A stretch of DNA of 64,000 bases from positions 990,001 through 1,054,000 of the forward strand of contig CAWUHX010000014.1 of NCBI GenBank assembly GCA_963922205.1, in the 5' to 3' direction. The position numbers and the translations under genes are program-made. Origin of the DNA: Romanomermis culicivorax. Its lineage: Eukaryota > Nematoda > Enoplea > Mermithida > Mermithidae. Positions 1 to 11,662 of this stretch are shown here, one piece after another. The notes below the pieces were generated by a model. That model searched no databases, was not told where the DNA came from, and worked only from the letters and a program-made list of their open reading frames with translations. Positions within the stretch are counted from its first letter, which is position 1; each line of letters starts with the position of its first letter.

Positions 1-2035
1 GACGAGGATGTTAATTATGACAATACTTGCCTAGTTGATGATGAAACAGGAATTACCAATAAGTGTCGGATTAATCAAAAATTTGTTCTTTATGATTTTG
101 AGACAATGCAGGAAAAAGTTTTAAGACAAATGGAAATAGGCAATGTATTTTAACATGAATTTCAGTATGCGATCAGTGTCATCAAAGCAAAAGAGATTTT
201 TGTTCCAATACTTGTGGTCAATGCAAGTGCATATTCAAAAGATCGACATGTCTAAATGATTTCTGTGAGTTGCTTTTTGGAAAAGATATGAAAAACATTA
301 CAGCCATAGCACATAATTCTCGAGGGTTTTATGGTCAGTTTATAACGCGTTTTTTGTACTGTAATGGTCATCATAAACTAAATATTTTTAATAAGGGTAA
401 ATTAGTGACTTGTTTTACAGTTTTTCATTTTCATTTTCATCTATTTATTTATTTATTCATTTATTTATTTATGCAGGGTTGGAATTGATGTGTATCAAAG
501 TATGATCAATAAAGAAATTTGATTCTTTTAACTTTCTGCTAATGCCTCCAGTGGCTCTACTGAAAACATTTGGAATAAGTGAAATATGTAAAGGATATTT
601 TCCACATTCCTTTCATAGAAAGGAAAAATATGGATATATCAGACCATACCCATCACCTGACATGTATGGTTACAATGCTATGAAACCTGCAGCTCCTGCA
701 GCATTTTTGGAATGGTATAAGAAAAAATTGAAGCAGTAAGTTTGTAAAATTACATAAGTTTTTGCATTCAGGGCTGTAATCTTTTTAGGAGTGTCAATTT
801 AACTTTGACAAGGAATTACTCGATTACCATCGTAGGGATGTGCAAGTTTTATGGCAGTGTTGTATGAAAGTCAGGGATGTTTTTATTGAGCAAACAGAAG
901 TTGATCCTTTTGAAAAATCAATAATTATTGTCAGCACTTGTAATCTTGTTTTCTGGTGTTAATTTTTAAAACCGAATAGTATTGGAGTGATACTGTACAA
1001 AGGTTATGGTAAAGAGGAAAGGCAGTCTGTTATTGCCTTAGAATGGTTAAAATGGTTAACCTATAAAAATGAAAAATTGTATATACAACAGAAACTTAAT
1101 GGTCATGAAGTTCAAATTGGAAAATACAAGGTTGATGGTTCATCAGATAGTTTTGTCAAAATTTTAAAAATTTTAATATCTATATGTTTGTTTGTTTGCT
1201 TGTCAAAAGGAACAAATGTTTATGAATTTTATGGTTGTTATTGGCACAGTTGTCCAAAACGTATGAAAAATAGACATCAATTAACAGCTAATAATGATAC
1301 AAAAGCAAGTGATGCCTATGAGCCTACACTGAATCATGCTATGAAACTTCAAGCAGCCAGTTATAATGTACTTAAAATGTGGGAATGTGAACTGTTACAA
1401 CAAAATCATTCAAATCCTGAAATGAAAACATTTTTCGATACAGTTGAAATACCTGAACCTATAAACTCTGGAGAAGGTAAAATTTTAACATATATTCTGT
1501 TTCATTTTGTCAAAAGTTTCGTTGTTGTTGCCGTGTAGTTGTACTAATGTCATAAAATTATACCACAAAATTAAGTACAATGAAGATTTAACACCTCTAG
1601 AAAAGATCAATTATGTGGATGTGTACAGCTTATACACATTCATCAACAAATATAGGAAATATCCCACAGGTCATCCAAAAATCCTGACTGAAGTTTTGAA
1701 GAGGTCAGATCAACTTCCCAACCTTATGAAGGTTTGATCAAATGTAGGGTTTCCACCTCGCAAAATCTTACATCCTGTTCTACCATATTTACATGGTGGT
1801 AAATTGCTTTACCTTTGTGCATAACTTGTACACATGATTCACAAAAGACCACATGAATCATAATGAAGAAGACCATGCATTAAATGGTACATGGGTTATG
1901 GTAGAATTATACAAAGCTTTAGAAAAAGGATATAAGGTATATTGTTACTGTAATTATAATAATTTGCCTTTGTATGCAAATATTTTCATTTTCTGTTTTA
2001 GATCCTCAAGATTTTTGAAGTTTGGCATTACGATC
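1..2035 (+). mobile_element. Polinton/Maverick DNA polymerase B fragment (copy 1)
   Basis: Part of a protein-primed type B DNA polymerase from a Polinton (Maverick) transposon, broken over several frames. In order I see a DFET exonuclease I motif (near 100), a decayed AHNSRGFYGQF block (near 310, the usual aspartate is missing), KTFGISEICKGYFPHSF (near 560), YHRRDV exonuclease III (near 820), YEFYGCYWHSCPKR (near 1220), DVYSLYTFINKY with YPTGHP (near 1620) and KIFEVWHYD (near 2010). The breaks look partly like introns: 397-476, 736-788, 1477-1538 and 1937-2001 have GT...AG ends and join the matching protein blocks. The palm motif with DTDS is absent, because homology to the family stops at about 2035, exactly where the shared segmental duplication begins. 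Its upstream part lies outside the window. It is a non-functional relic, near-identical to 18169-20203. Confidence 0.75.
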
Positions 2036-2154
2036 ACGCAGAAACCAAGGGAACCTTCCGCCAACAAGCCTTGACCTTAGAAATCGACTTTGTAGTGGTC
2101 CACGCCAAGGTACACCTTTGATTGGCTAGGTTCAGAAATTTTCTTCCTCTTATG

Positions 2155-2815
2155 TGCCGCCCCTTTGATTTTTCTCAAGATGTGATCTTTAATTTCTTAG
2201 ATGGGATATCCATCTTTTCTCACGATGGGATTTTGTTTTTTCTTGGAAATGAAATCTTGATTTTTTAGTATGATATCTTGATTTTTTAAAGATCATCTTG
2301 AAAAAATGCGAACACAGCGCATGCAAAAGTTCAAAAGGGCAGCGATGCTGGCTATACCCTAAGCCTGTGTTTATACTTCAGGCGCAGAGTCCTACTTGCG
2401 GGATTCTCCTTGCTAGGTACTCCGCACAAGAGAAATAGAGCTAGCTTGGCTGGTTGGTCTGTGAGATCCTCTTTATCAAGGGAGGTAAATAGAACATACC
2501 AGTTCCATCAAGTGCTATAAAAATTGGAAGAAACATACAAATCAATCAATACAGTTTTTACTGTAGGGGAACAAATTGACAGAATTTTTTCTTTTTTACG
2601 GCCTTTCAACATGGATTGGCTTCTCTGTTCCATCATGTTCCGCTCTTTGATTTTTCTCAAGATGTGATCTTGATTGATTTCTTAGACGGGATATTCATCT
2701 TTTCTCAGGATCTTTATTTTCTCAAGATGGGATTTTGTTTTTTTCTTGGAATCTTGATTTTTAAGATGATATCTAGATTTCTTTCAAGATCATCTTGAAA
2801 AAATGCGATTCATAT
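2155..2815 (+). repeat. Paired AAGATG/ATCTTGATTTT-rich blocks
   Basis: Two related blocks (about 2155-2310 and 2640-2815) share phrases such as TTTTTCTCAAGATGTGATCT and AAGATCATCTTGAAAAAATG, with many ATCTTGATTTT words. Their ends can pair with each other. The same pair sits at 20323-20983 and 34320-35000. Noncoding; short frames inside are chance. Confidence 0.6.
2367..2590 (+). repeat. Dispersed repeat family B (copy 1)
   Basis: Block starting near GTGTTTATACTTCAGGCGCA and ending near CAATACAGTTTTTACTGTAG. It recurs at 20535-20758 (identical), 34553-34775 (close) and 33068-33290 (diverged). Four members in one window mark it as part of the duplicated unit or a dispersed repeat. No coding signal. 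Confidence 0.65.
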
Positions 2816-3346
2816 AGAAAAAAATTACAAAGCACTTAAAAAAGGCGAAAGATCAAAAAAGTCTTACATCTTGATCTAATGCGATGCGTCATGAAATGTT
2901 TGCGATACATCTTGATAAATGTCATGCATCATGTTGAAAGGTAACGATTTTTTTCAAATAGTCCTCCTCGTATTCCGAAAATTTTCTATTTAAAAACATT
3001 TACATCTTTCTTATTGTTCAAAATTATTTTTATTCCATTTCATCGTTTTTCTGTACTTCCTTTTCAGTTTCGTCATTGTGTATGTTTTGATCAGTAGCTG
3101 TAGACCTCAATTTGGTCATACTTTGGCAACTTCTCTGCAAAAAAATATTGTTCAAAGCCCGTAAGAAAAATACTGAATATCAAAATCAAAATCATAAAAA
3201 AAAGGGTGACTTGAGGTATCGCTATAATCAAAAGTGTACAGAAGAACTAAGAGACAGTGCTTCAGGGAATTTATGAAATAAAAACACAACAAAGAATAAA
3301 TGACTTAACTTTCTAACCACCTATACCCATCTAACCACCTATACCC

Positions 3347-3719
3347 AAGGCCCATCTATACTTTTTTCGCTAAAAAACATACGCAAGCGATTTGCTCTTC
3401 AAGTATTGGAGCAGTTTCAGTATATAATACATCGCAAGGTAGATATTGAAATTTCCGATCGGAAGATACCCTACACCTTCGACAAGTATCTACTGAGTGC
3501 TTTAAATCCAGCGTTGATGCAAGAAACGTAAGAAACGCAAGATGCTTACAAAATAGCTGATTTCTGCCACACTATGCAAATTTTTTTTGCAAAATATACT
3601 TCACTGGATAGAACTCGTCAAGATCTTTCTTGCGCACAGAGAAAATGAGGGATTCGTTCGATCTTGATCGTTGCAATCACTTGCGACAGATTTTCGAGAA
3701 AAAAGTATAGATGGGCCTT
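3347..3719. mobile_element. 373-bp MITE with 22-bp terminal inverted repeats (copy 1)
   Basis: The ends are perfect inverted repeats beginning AAGGCCCATCTATACTTTTT. The interior is noncoding. The whole block, with a short CTAACCACCTATACCC tandem beside it, is missing from the corresponding place in the third segment copy (near 35508), which gives an empty site. I see no clear target duplication, so the superfamily is open. Confidence 0.75.
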
Positions 3720-4326
3720 AAGACACACTGACAACCACGCTGACTTCGACGAATATGTTGGCTGCTCTTCATATGAAAACTGTCATTGTCCAGTCTTGTC
3801 AAGTTTGGCTAATCTGCATAACATTTGAAAAACACTACGTCGTCGATCCCCAACGCTCTTTTCGAAATCGAGTATGATATTGGAGCAATGAAGTGTCTAC
3901 GTGCATGCACCCATCTTTCACATTCCAACTTCAAAGCATCGATAGTCGAGCAGGCCCTGCATATGATAATGAAAAAAGTTTGCACCCTATATGAAAATCA
4001 AAAACGAATTATGTGCATGAGAGTAGCATAGGGTTCGAAAAAAAGGCAAATATTCTTTGTCAGGCAGACCTTGTGTGTAGGCTCTGCTGAAACAGTTTCT
4101 ACAGTAGACAAAATCAAAAGCGATGATAGCATATCGTTCGATACCGGCAAACAGTTTTTATGAATGTATTTCTCTTAACTAAGCAGTTTTGTAACATGCC
4201 ATATTATGTCAATATACGAAAAAGTTATGCAAGTTATATAACTGACTTTAATTTTCATTTACTAATTCATATTTCATCATTTTTCTACTGCTTGATTCGA
4301 TATTTTTTCAACAGAGTCATTCAAAA

Positions 4327-4927
4327 ATGCGTTCTTGTATAATGATTACCGCGACGATCATCGCCTTCATGGTATAATTTGCTAGAATTTCACCTTTACA
4401 ATTATCATTTGATTCTGTTTCAATTTAGGCTACATTTGTCTACTCAATGCCCGTTTCTAGTGGTAAGCTCCTTTTATAAAATGCATAACTTGGGATTATT
4501 CTACTTTTTTGTATTTATGGGGGGTTGATAGGCTCGTTTCTGTTACGCTTTTGGGCTGAAAATTCATGATTTGTTCTCAGTATTTTAGTTGAATTTGTGA
4601 GCAATAAATACCCAAAGGTTTATGGATATTGTTTTCCTCGTAATTATTCTCATAATTTTACCTCAATAACGTTCCAAAATTTAAAAATACTCAAATCTGC
4701 AGTCAAGAATTTCTTAGGAGTCAGATGCTCCCAAATGTAGCCCCATACACATGTATGCCTACATTACGACTAACTCCTGATACTCTTGAAATGCCGCTGT
4801 ATTTGGTTTATAAATAATTTGATTGTTCTAGATGAGTACAATCACGAGGAAAATGCGGAAAAAATCGGTACCCTTGAAGAAGAATTAGAGAAAGGTCGCG
4901 AAGTGTGTAATAAGGATTTCATTGAGA
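4327..4927 (+). pseudogene. Secreted-protein gene, copy 1: exons 1-3 only
   Basis: Exons 4327-4371, 4429-4462 and 4832-4927 are identical to exons 1-3 of the intact gene at 22495-26899. They encode the signal peptide and the acidic N-terminal half. Exons 4 and 5 would lie beyond the N gap and are not seen. A polypyrimidine tract with AG just before the start (near 4312) suggests an intron in the 5' leader. Because the enclosing copy is probably an assembly duplicate, this is unlikely to be an independent truncated gene. Confidence 0.6.
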
Positions 4928-4967
4928 GTAAGTTTTATTAAGTTTTATCATCGATATGTGTCGGATC

Positions 4968-5125
4968 TACGACAAAATGTCTCCAACAAAATATCCCCAA
5001 CATATTACTATGATCCCCACACAAAATTTCTCCGTACAAAATATCCACACGAATGATCTCGAAACAAAATGTTCTCGTGCAAAATGTCTCCAACACAAAA
5101 TGTCTCCATCAAAACGTCTATTTAC
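4968..5125 (+). repeat. Minisatellite of ACAAAATGTCTCC words
   Basis: About ten imperfect units of 12-16 bases on the pattern ACAAAATGTCTCCA (variants with ATATCCCC, TTTCTCCG, GTTCTCG). It lies in intron 3 of the secreted-protein gene directly before a 95-bp-unit array. It repeats at 23136-23293 and near 36748-36885. It resembles the short-word arms of fold-back elements elsewhere in the window. Confidence 0.6.
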
Positions 5126-5179
5126 GAAAATATTTCCAACTTATGGTCCCGGAACAGCAAAGGTATTCGTGGTCTTATT

Positions 5180-6360
5180 GGGGAAAAGGTTTTCGACTAT
5201 CAGGAATTCAATGTATGCGGTCACTTTACATAAAAAATTATTCCGGGTGTAAACAAGCGTGTTTTCGGGATTTTTTGGTAAAGGAGTTTTCAACCGCGAG
5301 GGAATTCAACAGATGCTGTCGCTTTACACAAAAAATATCCTGAGTGTAAACAAATGCATTTCTGCGATTTTTGGACTGAGGGGTTTTCGGCTATGTAGAA
5401 TTTGATAGATGCGGTCAAATCACACAAAAAACTATCCTGAGTGTAAACAAATGTATTGTATTTCAAAGTTTACCGCCGTGACTGTGTTGGGCGATACTAG
5501 GGGAGTAGAAAGTATAGCCGACGATCCGAATTTGTATAACGTGCGGGGCGATACAAGAGGCTCACTTTCCAAGAATGCCTAACAACTCTGTGAAGGCTGG
5601 CACAGAATATTGCTTCAATTATTTGGCGCCCAGCACCCCTCAACTCGGAATTTCATTCAAGCATTACAGTGGGACCAAAGCATCAACCAAATGAAAATTG
5701 AACAGTATGTTGCTGGTTAGCGGCCACTGCCTAGCGAGCGAAAGTATCGAGTGCAGAACGAATTGATTCTTGTTTTTGGTCGTTTTGATCATGCATGGCT
5801 CGGTGCAGGACAAAATGATGCAGTCATGATTATCTAAGAGACTTATCCCACAATTATAACTTTTAATAATTTTTGAATATTTTTAACAAATGTAAACAAA
5901 ATGTAGAGTGACCATATCTGTTGAATTCTCAATGATCAAGAACCCTCAGCCCAAAAATCGCAGAAATGCATTTGTCTACACTAAGGATAATTAGTGTGTA
6001 GAGTGACCACATCAGTGGATTTCCCTTGGATTGAAAACTCCTTCCACCAAAAAATTCCGAAAATTCGTTTGTTTACACCCCGGATATTTTTTGTAAAGTG
6101 ATCACATCCATTGAATTCCCCACAGTCGAAAACCCCTTCTAATCCATTCTGCCAAAAAATCACGAAAATATGCTTGTTCACTTCCGGATTAATTTTTTGT
6201 GTAAAGTAACCACATCCATTGAATTCCTCGCGGTCGAAAACTCCTTCCACCAAAAAATCACAAAAATGCTCTTGCTTACACCCCAGATAATTTTTTGTGT
6301 AAAGTATTGCGTTCATTGAATTCCCCGTGATCGAGCCTCCTTTCGCCAAAAAATCACGAA
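5180..6360. mobile_element. Element with inverted arrays of a ~95-bp unit (copy 1)
   Basis: About three units run forward (5180-5460) and about five run in reverse (5890-6360), around a unique 430-bp core. Each unit contains GGAATTCAATG, TCACTTTACACAAAAAATTA and GTGTAAACAAGCGTATTTTC. The same unit forms arrays at 10430-11240 and 54430-55040. The head-to-head layout suggests a fold-back type DNA element. Copies lie at 23348-24528 and about 36945-38110. Confidence 0.65.
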
Positions 6361-6369
6361 ATCTGCTAT

Positions 6370-7760
6370 ATAGTCAGCCTATAAATATATTGTGAAGTGC
6401 TAAAAAACGATTAGCCTAGAAAAGCTGTCAGTTACAATCCAATCCAACTATATGCTGCTTTGAAAAAAGTCTAAAATTGTTGGTCAGAATTGTCTATTAT
6501 TTTACTGTTCAATGTCCGCCGCAGATGAAATTCAAGAATTCGACAGTTTTAAGAGCTCTTTAGTCTGTTTTTTACAAAATGCCACTAAAATGAAAAAATA
6601 CACAAATATTTGATGACTTATAAATCGCCTACATGAAGCTTTTCCAACAAATTTTTCAGTGAAAAAATTTCCAAGTTCCAGTCAAGTGTCCGTCACAAAA
6701 TTTTTGTTCCATATGACACACGGCTTGGCAGAAAATGCTGAAAATATAAAATAGTACTTGCTTTCCGGATTCATTATTTGTGAAAAACAGACTATAGTTA
6801 ACGAACTGCAGTGCTCTATGGTGGTTGCCTACCACAACCACAAATTACTTTAGCGCCCTGTTAATTGTTTTTTTTGGGTTAATTTTTTTGCACGGCTTAT
6901 TGGAGGACATATCTATTCAAGGGCGCCATTTATTGAAATTTTGCACTTGAACATGTCTCATCTTAACTACATCTTGTTTCTTAATTTTCTAATGAAATTT
7001 CAATAAATAGGCGTTTCATCGTAAAACCAGCACATATTGTTTGTACGATACAAATCGAACAAATTTTAGCACATTTCATTCAAGACCATAATCATCGATA
7101 CAATTTGCGGAATCAACTTTTCTGACTGCATGAGCCTATTCTCTTTAAGTAATAGACACCTTCCATCATAGCACTATAATTTTCTTAGAAAAACGTTATC
7201 ATCTTCTGATTCAATTTACATTTAGGACAGATATGAATTTCGTAAACTGCAAACCATTTATTCAAGGCACGTTTTTCAATCTTTTATGCAGTGAAAGGTG
7301 TGCTGTTTATTAGACGACGCCATTTATTTGAGTTGCGCCCCTTAAAAAAATGATGTGCTTCAAGTTGGAGATCTACAGATGAATCAGATACATAGATTTT
7401 TATATTGAGAGCAGTCTTTTTTGAAGTTGATAAAAAAATTGTTCACTATTTCAAAATTAAACAGAAAAAAATTTCACTTGCAATACTAAAGGCTCGAAAT
7501 TGGCACCACATATTTTGTAATCTTAACTCTCACAAGGTAGCTTACCTAATTTCGATGCTGCTCAAACATCAATAAAAAAATATACAGACTTCAAATGATT
7601 CATGAAATAATTCATGGATAAAATGTTTTTTGAATCAGTGGGTTTCAGTGAAGTACATTAACTACATGTTGTAAATGAACTTTAGGGGATCAAACATCAT
7701 TGCAATGTCTGCAGAGATTCTCAAATGAAAGATACAGTACACGGGGCAATTAATTCAGGC
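6370..7760. other. Intron 3 sequence, no gene seen
   Basis: AT-rich intronic DNA shared by the segment copies (24538-25930 and 38115-39505). It contains two similar short blocks around GCGCCATTTATT (near 6930) and GACGCCATTTATT (near 7318). I see no exon, RNA gene or clear element end. Confidence 0.5.
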
Positions 7761-7764
7761 AGCT

Positions 7765-7996
7765 GTGGATGTTGGATGAGACTGACCTTTGGGTGAATAC
7801 AAAGGTAGTTGCAGCAGTTCAACCACACCATAACAAAACCAAGGACGACTCACAACTCCCTCCGGACTCGCAGATACCTTAGCAAAAAATCTTCACGGAC
7901 GACAACCTTGACGTCTGCAATAGAAGTTCCTACCCCAGTTCCTACTCTTATAATCTTCTGAGATCTTTCCGCCATGCACACAAAACAAAAACAATT
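7765..7996 (+). repeat. Dispersed repeat family A, cut by the gap
   Basis: Begins near GACTGACCTTTGGGTGAATA and runs through GTTGCAGCAGTTCAACCACA. The family recurs at 25925-26370, 39505-39990, 41828-41990 (partial), 51060-51500 and 62100-62640. No coding potential seen; it could be a SINE or the end of a larger element. Confidence 0.6.
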
Positions 7997-8096
7997 NNNN
8001 NNNNNNNNNNNNNNNNNNNNNNNNNNNNNNNNNNNNNNNNNNNNNNNNNNNNNNNNNNNNNNNNNNNNNNNNNNNNNNNNNNNNNNNNNNNNNNNN
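7997..8096. other. Assembly gap of 100 N
   Basis: Exactly 100 undetermined bases, the conventional placeholder for a gap of unknown length between contigs. Confidence 0.99.
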
Positions 8097-8120
8097 AGCA
8101 GTGGTATCAACGCAGAGTAC
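8097..8120 (+). other. SMART cDNA/template-switch primer sequence (contamination)
   Basis: The first bases after the gap, AGCAGTGGTATCAACGCAGA followed by GTAC, match the well-known SMART (Clontech) primer without its first A. This is laboratory sequence left at a contig end. It supports a real contig break here and makes the adjoining bases suspect. Confidence 0.93.
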
Positions 8121-9376
8121 TCAGTGGAGAGTGTAGGGTCCCGATAGCAGTCTTGTGGTTGATCCATGCTACGGCGGCTGTCTAAACGACAATTGGAAGG
8201 TTGCGGCAATCTTGGTGCGGGCATTTCTGGATCAGCCTGATTGACAAGGATGGGGGGCCACAGTTCAATTTCAGCTTTGGAGGCGTTGTGGATGCTGCTG
8301 GCTTTGGCTATGGCATTGGCCAATTGTTGGACATTTGTAAAACTTTTCACTTGCTCTCGATAGGGAATTGATAGAAAACAGCATTTTCTTCAAAAATGTG
8401 TCAATTACTTGTTTGTGCCGAAAAGTTTGGTCCTCATCCTGATATAACAATTGTACATAAGTCACATTACCTTACTCAGAAACGAGGCGGGTTCTTCTCC
8501 AGCTTTGGGGGTGATGGTCATTTTTTTTGCAATTGAGGGTCATTTTTTTGCAATTGAGGGGCCAATTGGAACATTAGAAAATTCTTTGTGTCTTCATACA
8601 GCGTCATATCTTGAATCATGTCTCTCGGCGTGTCGCGGGTGAGGTGGCCAAGTGCGCTCATCTTTAGATGATTTGAAGTGTCATATCCAAATTCATTTTC
8701 GAGGTGAATGAAGAAGCGGAGGAGGCGCTTGTTTGTTGCGGATCTGTTGATTGCAAGGGATGCATATTGTCGACAATAGTTTTAATTCGGCTATATTCTT
8801 GGCGGTGGGACATGCGGGGCAAGTCGTACCGAGGTGACGGATGCTCATAATAGTCATCTGGAGGGTAATCCAAGAAACCAAATGGGTTGACTGCGGGTGG
8901 TAGGCGTCTTTGAGGTATTGTGCTGGCGATTTCATCTTCGCCGCACGTGATACGGGAAAATTCGTTATTGTACAGGGTATCCATTGATGGAGTCTTTGCT
9001 TTAATGTGCGCTGGTGGCCGACTGAAGGCCAAAGCCGGTTCAGTTTCACGAAGAGTTTGGTTTAGAATATAAATATGGCCCATCTCCTTGCGCTGAATGT
9101 TCAATCAATATTTAAAGTGCGGCACGTGGCCATGGCTGCGTTTGGGGAGCTTGATTGCAATAGGAGGCGTGTATGATCAGGCGGCATATGGCTTCCTTTT
9201 GGCATCTTTTTTCGTAAGGTATAAAAACCTGGTTTGTAACCTTTGCGCAAATACGGCGTTGTCGAATTTTGGAAGCGGAAATCGTATTCCGATGCAGCGC
9301 AATAGTGTGGAAAGGAAGTATGCAATCCAAACGGTCACCGATGTTATATCTTGGATTTGGTCTGGGCTTTGAGAAA
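8121..9376 (-). mobile_element. Gag-like retroelement remnant, broken (tentative)
   Basis: The minus strand carries overlapping broken frames with a consistent GC-richer composition. Near 8500-8250 the peptides TPKAGEEPASFLSKV, then QLLYQDEDQTFRHKQVIDTF and [16 protein letters not shown] read like a retroelement gag capsid region in two frames. Further upstream (9104-8664) is a proline-rich stretch (DYPPDDYYEHPSPRYDLPRM). No protease, reverse transcriptase or zinc knuckle is seen. The neighbouring repeat family D could be its LTR. The frameshifts show it is not an intact gene. Assignment to gag rests on general appearance only. Confidence 0.35.
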
Positions 9377-9865
9377 TCAGGCAGGAGTGGGATTCCAGGA
9401 TTCATCCTTAATGCACATATTTCCAACACCCACGCTTACCCGATTAAAACTAATTAATGTACTAAAACCCAACACTAATTACCCACAGATCAAGGAAAGA
9501 TTATTCCCTTAATCCATCTCCCAATTTAAACAAAGAAAGAAGAAAAAGGAGAATTCTGTCCAAATTTTACCTGACAAAATTCACGCTTACTAATACAAAA
9601 CGAGGTGAGGGAGACGACAATCAGTCCCAAGTGATACGAGAAAAACATAAAGAAAGGCAGGGCGCACTGGGAGGCGAACGAGTATGCATAAAGTATACCA
9701 ATGAAAAAACATAAATAATTGAAGAGAGAGCCCAAACGCATGCGTGCCAATACGGGCTTCAGTAAGACGAATCTTGATGGTCAGCATCGCCTCTTACGAA
9801 AATCGACAAAAATATAAATGTATGGCAAAATCGGTGAGAACACACTACAACAGTCACATACCGAG
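9356..9865. repeat. Dispersed repeat family D (copy 1)
   Basis: Shares about 500 bp with 49027-49540, beginning near GGCAGGAGTGGGATTCCAGG and passing CCAACACCCACSCTTACCCG. One copy abuts the gag-like remnant and the other stands alone, so a solo LTR is possible. I could not fix TG...CA ends or a primer binding site. Confidence 0.55.
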
Positions 9866-9964
9866 TGACTAGATAGTATTTTTCTGAAAAAGGTGTTTTG
9901 GGACTTTAGAAAAGTGATAAATATATTTAAGTTTGGCACTTCTTCATTCCTTCTAGTTTTATCA

Positions 9965-11420
9965 TAGGTGGTGTGACAGCGTCAACCTATGATATACTTG
10001 TTTCATGCCCCCCCCCTAGAGCCAAATGGTAAGAGCTAGAACCTTTGGGTTTTTTTGCATAATATCGGGCATAGGGGCAAGCTATGGGGGGCCTTTTGTC
10101 ATTTCGCCTCTATCTGCAAGTGCTACTCGGTGGGGCCCCAAAAACAGGTAAAAAAACGCACTTTTTAAGGCCCCCAGTTCCACCATGTCCAGCAATTGGT
10201 GTGCCATATCCAACCTATATACTTCGACCTAAGCATTTTGGGGGTGTAATCTTAAATGCGAATTTTTTCTCAAATATGGCTTCAATTCAATTATATGGTT
10301 GTTCAAAGTCCCGGAAAACGCCAAATTCACCAATTTTGTTATAGAATACTTAAGGCTTCAAAAAAATAATTTTTTTGCAGCTTAAAGCACTACTAATTCT
10401 TTGCAGTTTCAATTGAACCGGCAGCCTTATGGGGATTTTTGGGCTGTAAGAATTTTCGATGATTGGGAATTTGATGGACGTGATCACTTTACACAAAGAA
10501 TTATCACTGGTGTAAACAAGTGTATTTTGGTGATTTTTCAGTGGAGGGAGTTTTCGACTGTGGGGATTCAATAGATGTGGTCACTTTACACAAAAAATTA
10601 TCCAATGTGTAAACAAGCGTATTTTTGTGATTCTTTGCTGGAAGGGGTTTTCGACCATGAGGAATTCAATAAATGTGATCACTTTACACAAAAAATTATC
10701 CCATGAGTAAATAAGCATATTTTCGAGATTTTTCAGTGGAAAGGGTTTTCAACTGCAGACAATTCAATGGATACGTCATTTTACACAAAAATGTATCTGG
10801 GTGTAAACAAGCATATTTTTGTGATTTCCTATGGAAGGGTTTTGGACTGCAGGGAATTCAATGGATGCGTCAATTCAAACAAAAATCTATCTGGGTGTAA
10901 ACAAACATATCTTCTTGATTTTCTATGGAAGGGGTTTTTGACTGCGGGGAATTCAATGGATGCCTCACTTTACACAAAAAAATTATTCTATTTTTAACCA
11001 AGCCTATTTTCGTTATTTTTTTGTGGAAGGAGTTTTTTGATCATTGGGAATTTAATGAATGTGATCACTTCACACAAAAAAATTTTTTTTTTTGTAGGGG
11101 TTTTCGATCACTGAGAATTTAATGAATGTGATCACTTTACACACTAATTCATATCGAGTGTAAACAAAGGTATTTCTGCGATTTTTTAGGTTTAAGGATT
11201 CTAGACCATGAGGAATTCAATTGGCATGGTCATTTTCTATTCTGTTTACAATTTTTTTAAGTACTATGCAGTTTACACATCTTTTACTTTTGCCGGAGGT
11301 GAGAATTCTCGTAGCTTGAAGATGGTTTTTTATGGTTTTTTTGACGTGAAGATGACCAAATTTAAAACTTCAATGTGCTTCTATGAAGGTTTTCATGCAT
11401 GGTTGACGCCCACTAAAAAG
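9965..11420 (+). mobile_element. Element G1: terminal segment plus 95-bp-unit array
   Basis: Starts near AGGTGGTGTGACAGCGTCAA, has a conserved end segment (to about 10430), then about eight 95-bp units (10430-11240; successive ATTCAAT positions 10566, 10674, 10762, 10856, 10951) and a tail to 11420. The whole block returns in reverse complement at 54262-55495. In that second copy the terminus is a near-palindrome, AGGTTGGCGCTCGCGCCACC. Noncoding; open frames in the array are by-products of the repeat. Confidence 0.65.
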
Positions 11421-11662
11421 AGGTGAACTAGTTTATTAGAAAATGCTCCGATGGGGCAGAAAAAAGGAGAATATACTTGCTTCGAGAGTTGCCATGGTAG
11501 AAAAAGAAGTGGACTAGATTTTTGAAAACTTTGTTCAAAGTTAAAAAAAATTCCCTTCCTTTATATTGGATTTTCATTCTTTCTCAAAAAAATTGTCTAT
11601 GTCTGTGAAAAAGTATATTCTGCAGCTGAGTGCATCAACACACTTTCCAACCAATGTGCATC

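Larger units (their letters stand above)
1..7996 (+). repeat. Near-perfect copy of 18169-26156, ending at the gap
   Basis: Every base I compared from 1 to about 6590 equals the sequence 18168 bases downstream. From about 6597 to 7996 there is one substitution and about eleven one- or two-base indels, mostly in homopolymers (for example near 6690, 6870, 6890, 7010, 7050, 7100, 7330, 7510, 7885 and 7990). That is the pattern of an unpolished long-read contig end, not of evolution. The copy breaks off at the N run. A false duplication (haplotig or misplaced contig) is the simplest reading. A very recent tandem duplication is the alternative. Confidence 0.9.

Noticed and set aside
987-1538. 183-codon frame as an intact gene
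   Set aside because: It is one segment of the broken Polinton polymerase, not a separate gene.
4327-4927. Third independent secreted-protein gene in the tandem
   Set aside because: Sequence identity to 22495-23095 is complete and the copy ends at a gap, so it is probably the same locus assembled twice.
5981-6349. 122-codon minus-strand frame (and 10767-11122, 24149-24517, 37738-38107, 54522-54746) with repeated EFNGC-HFT peptides
   Set aside because: The frames are by-products of the 95-bp tandem unit. They start and stop with unit variation and have no conserved start or splice context.
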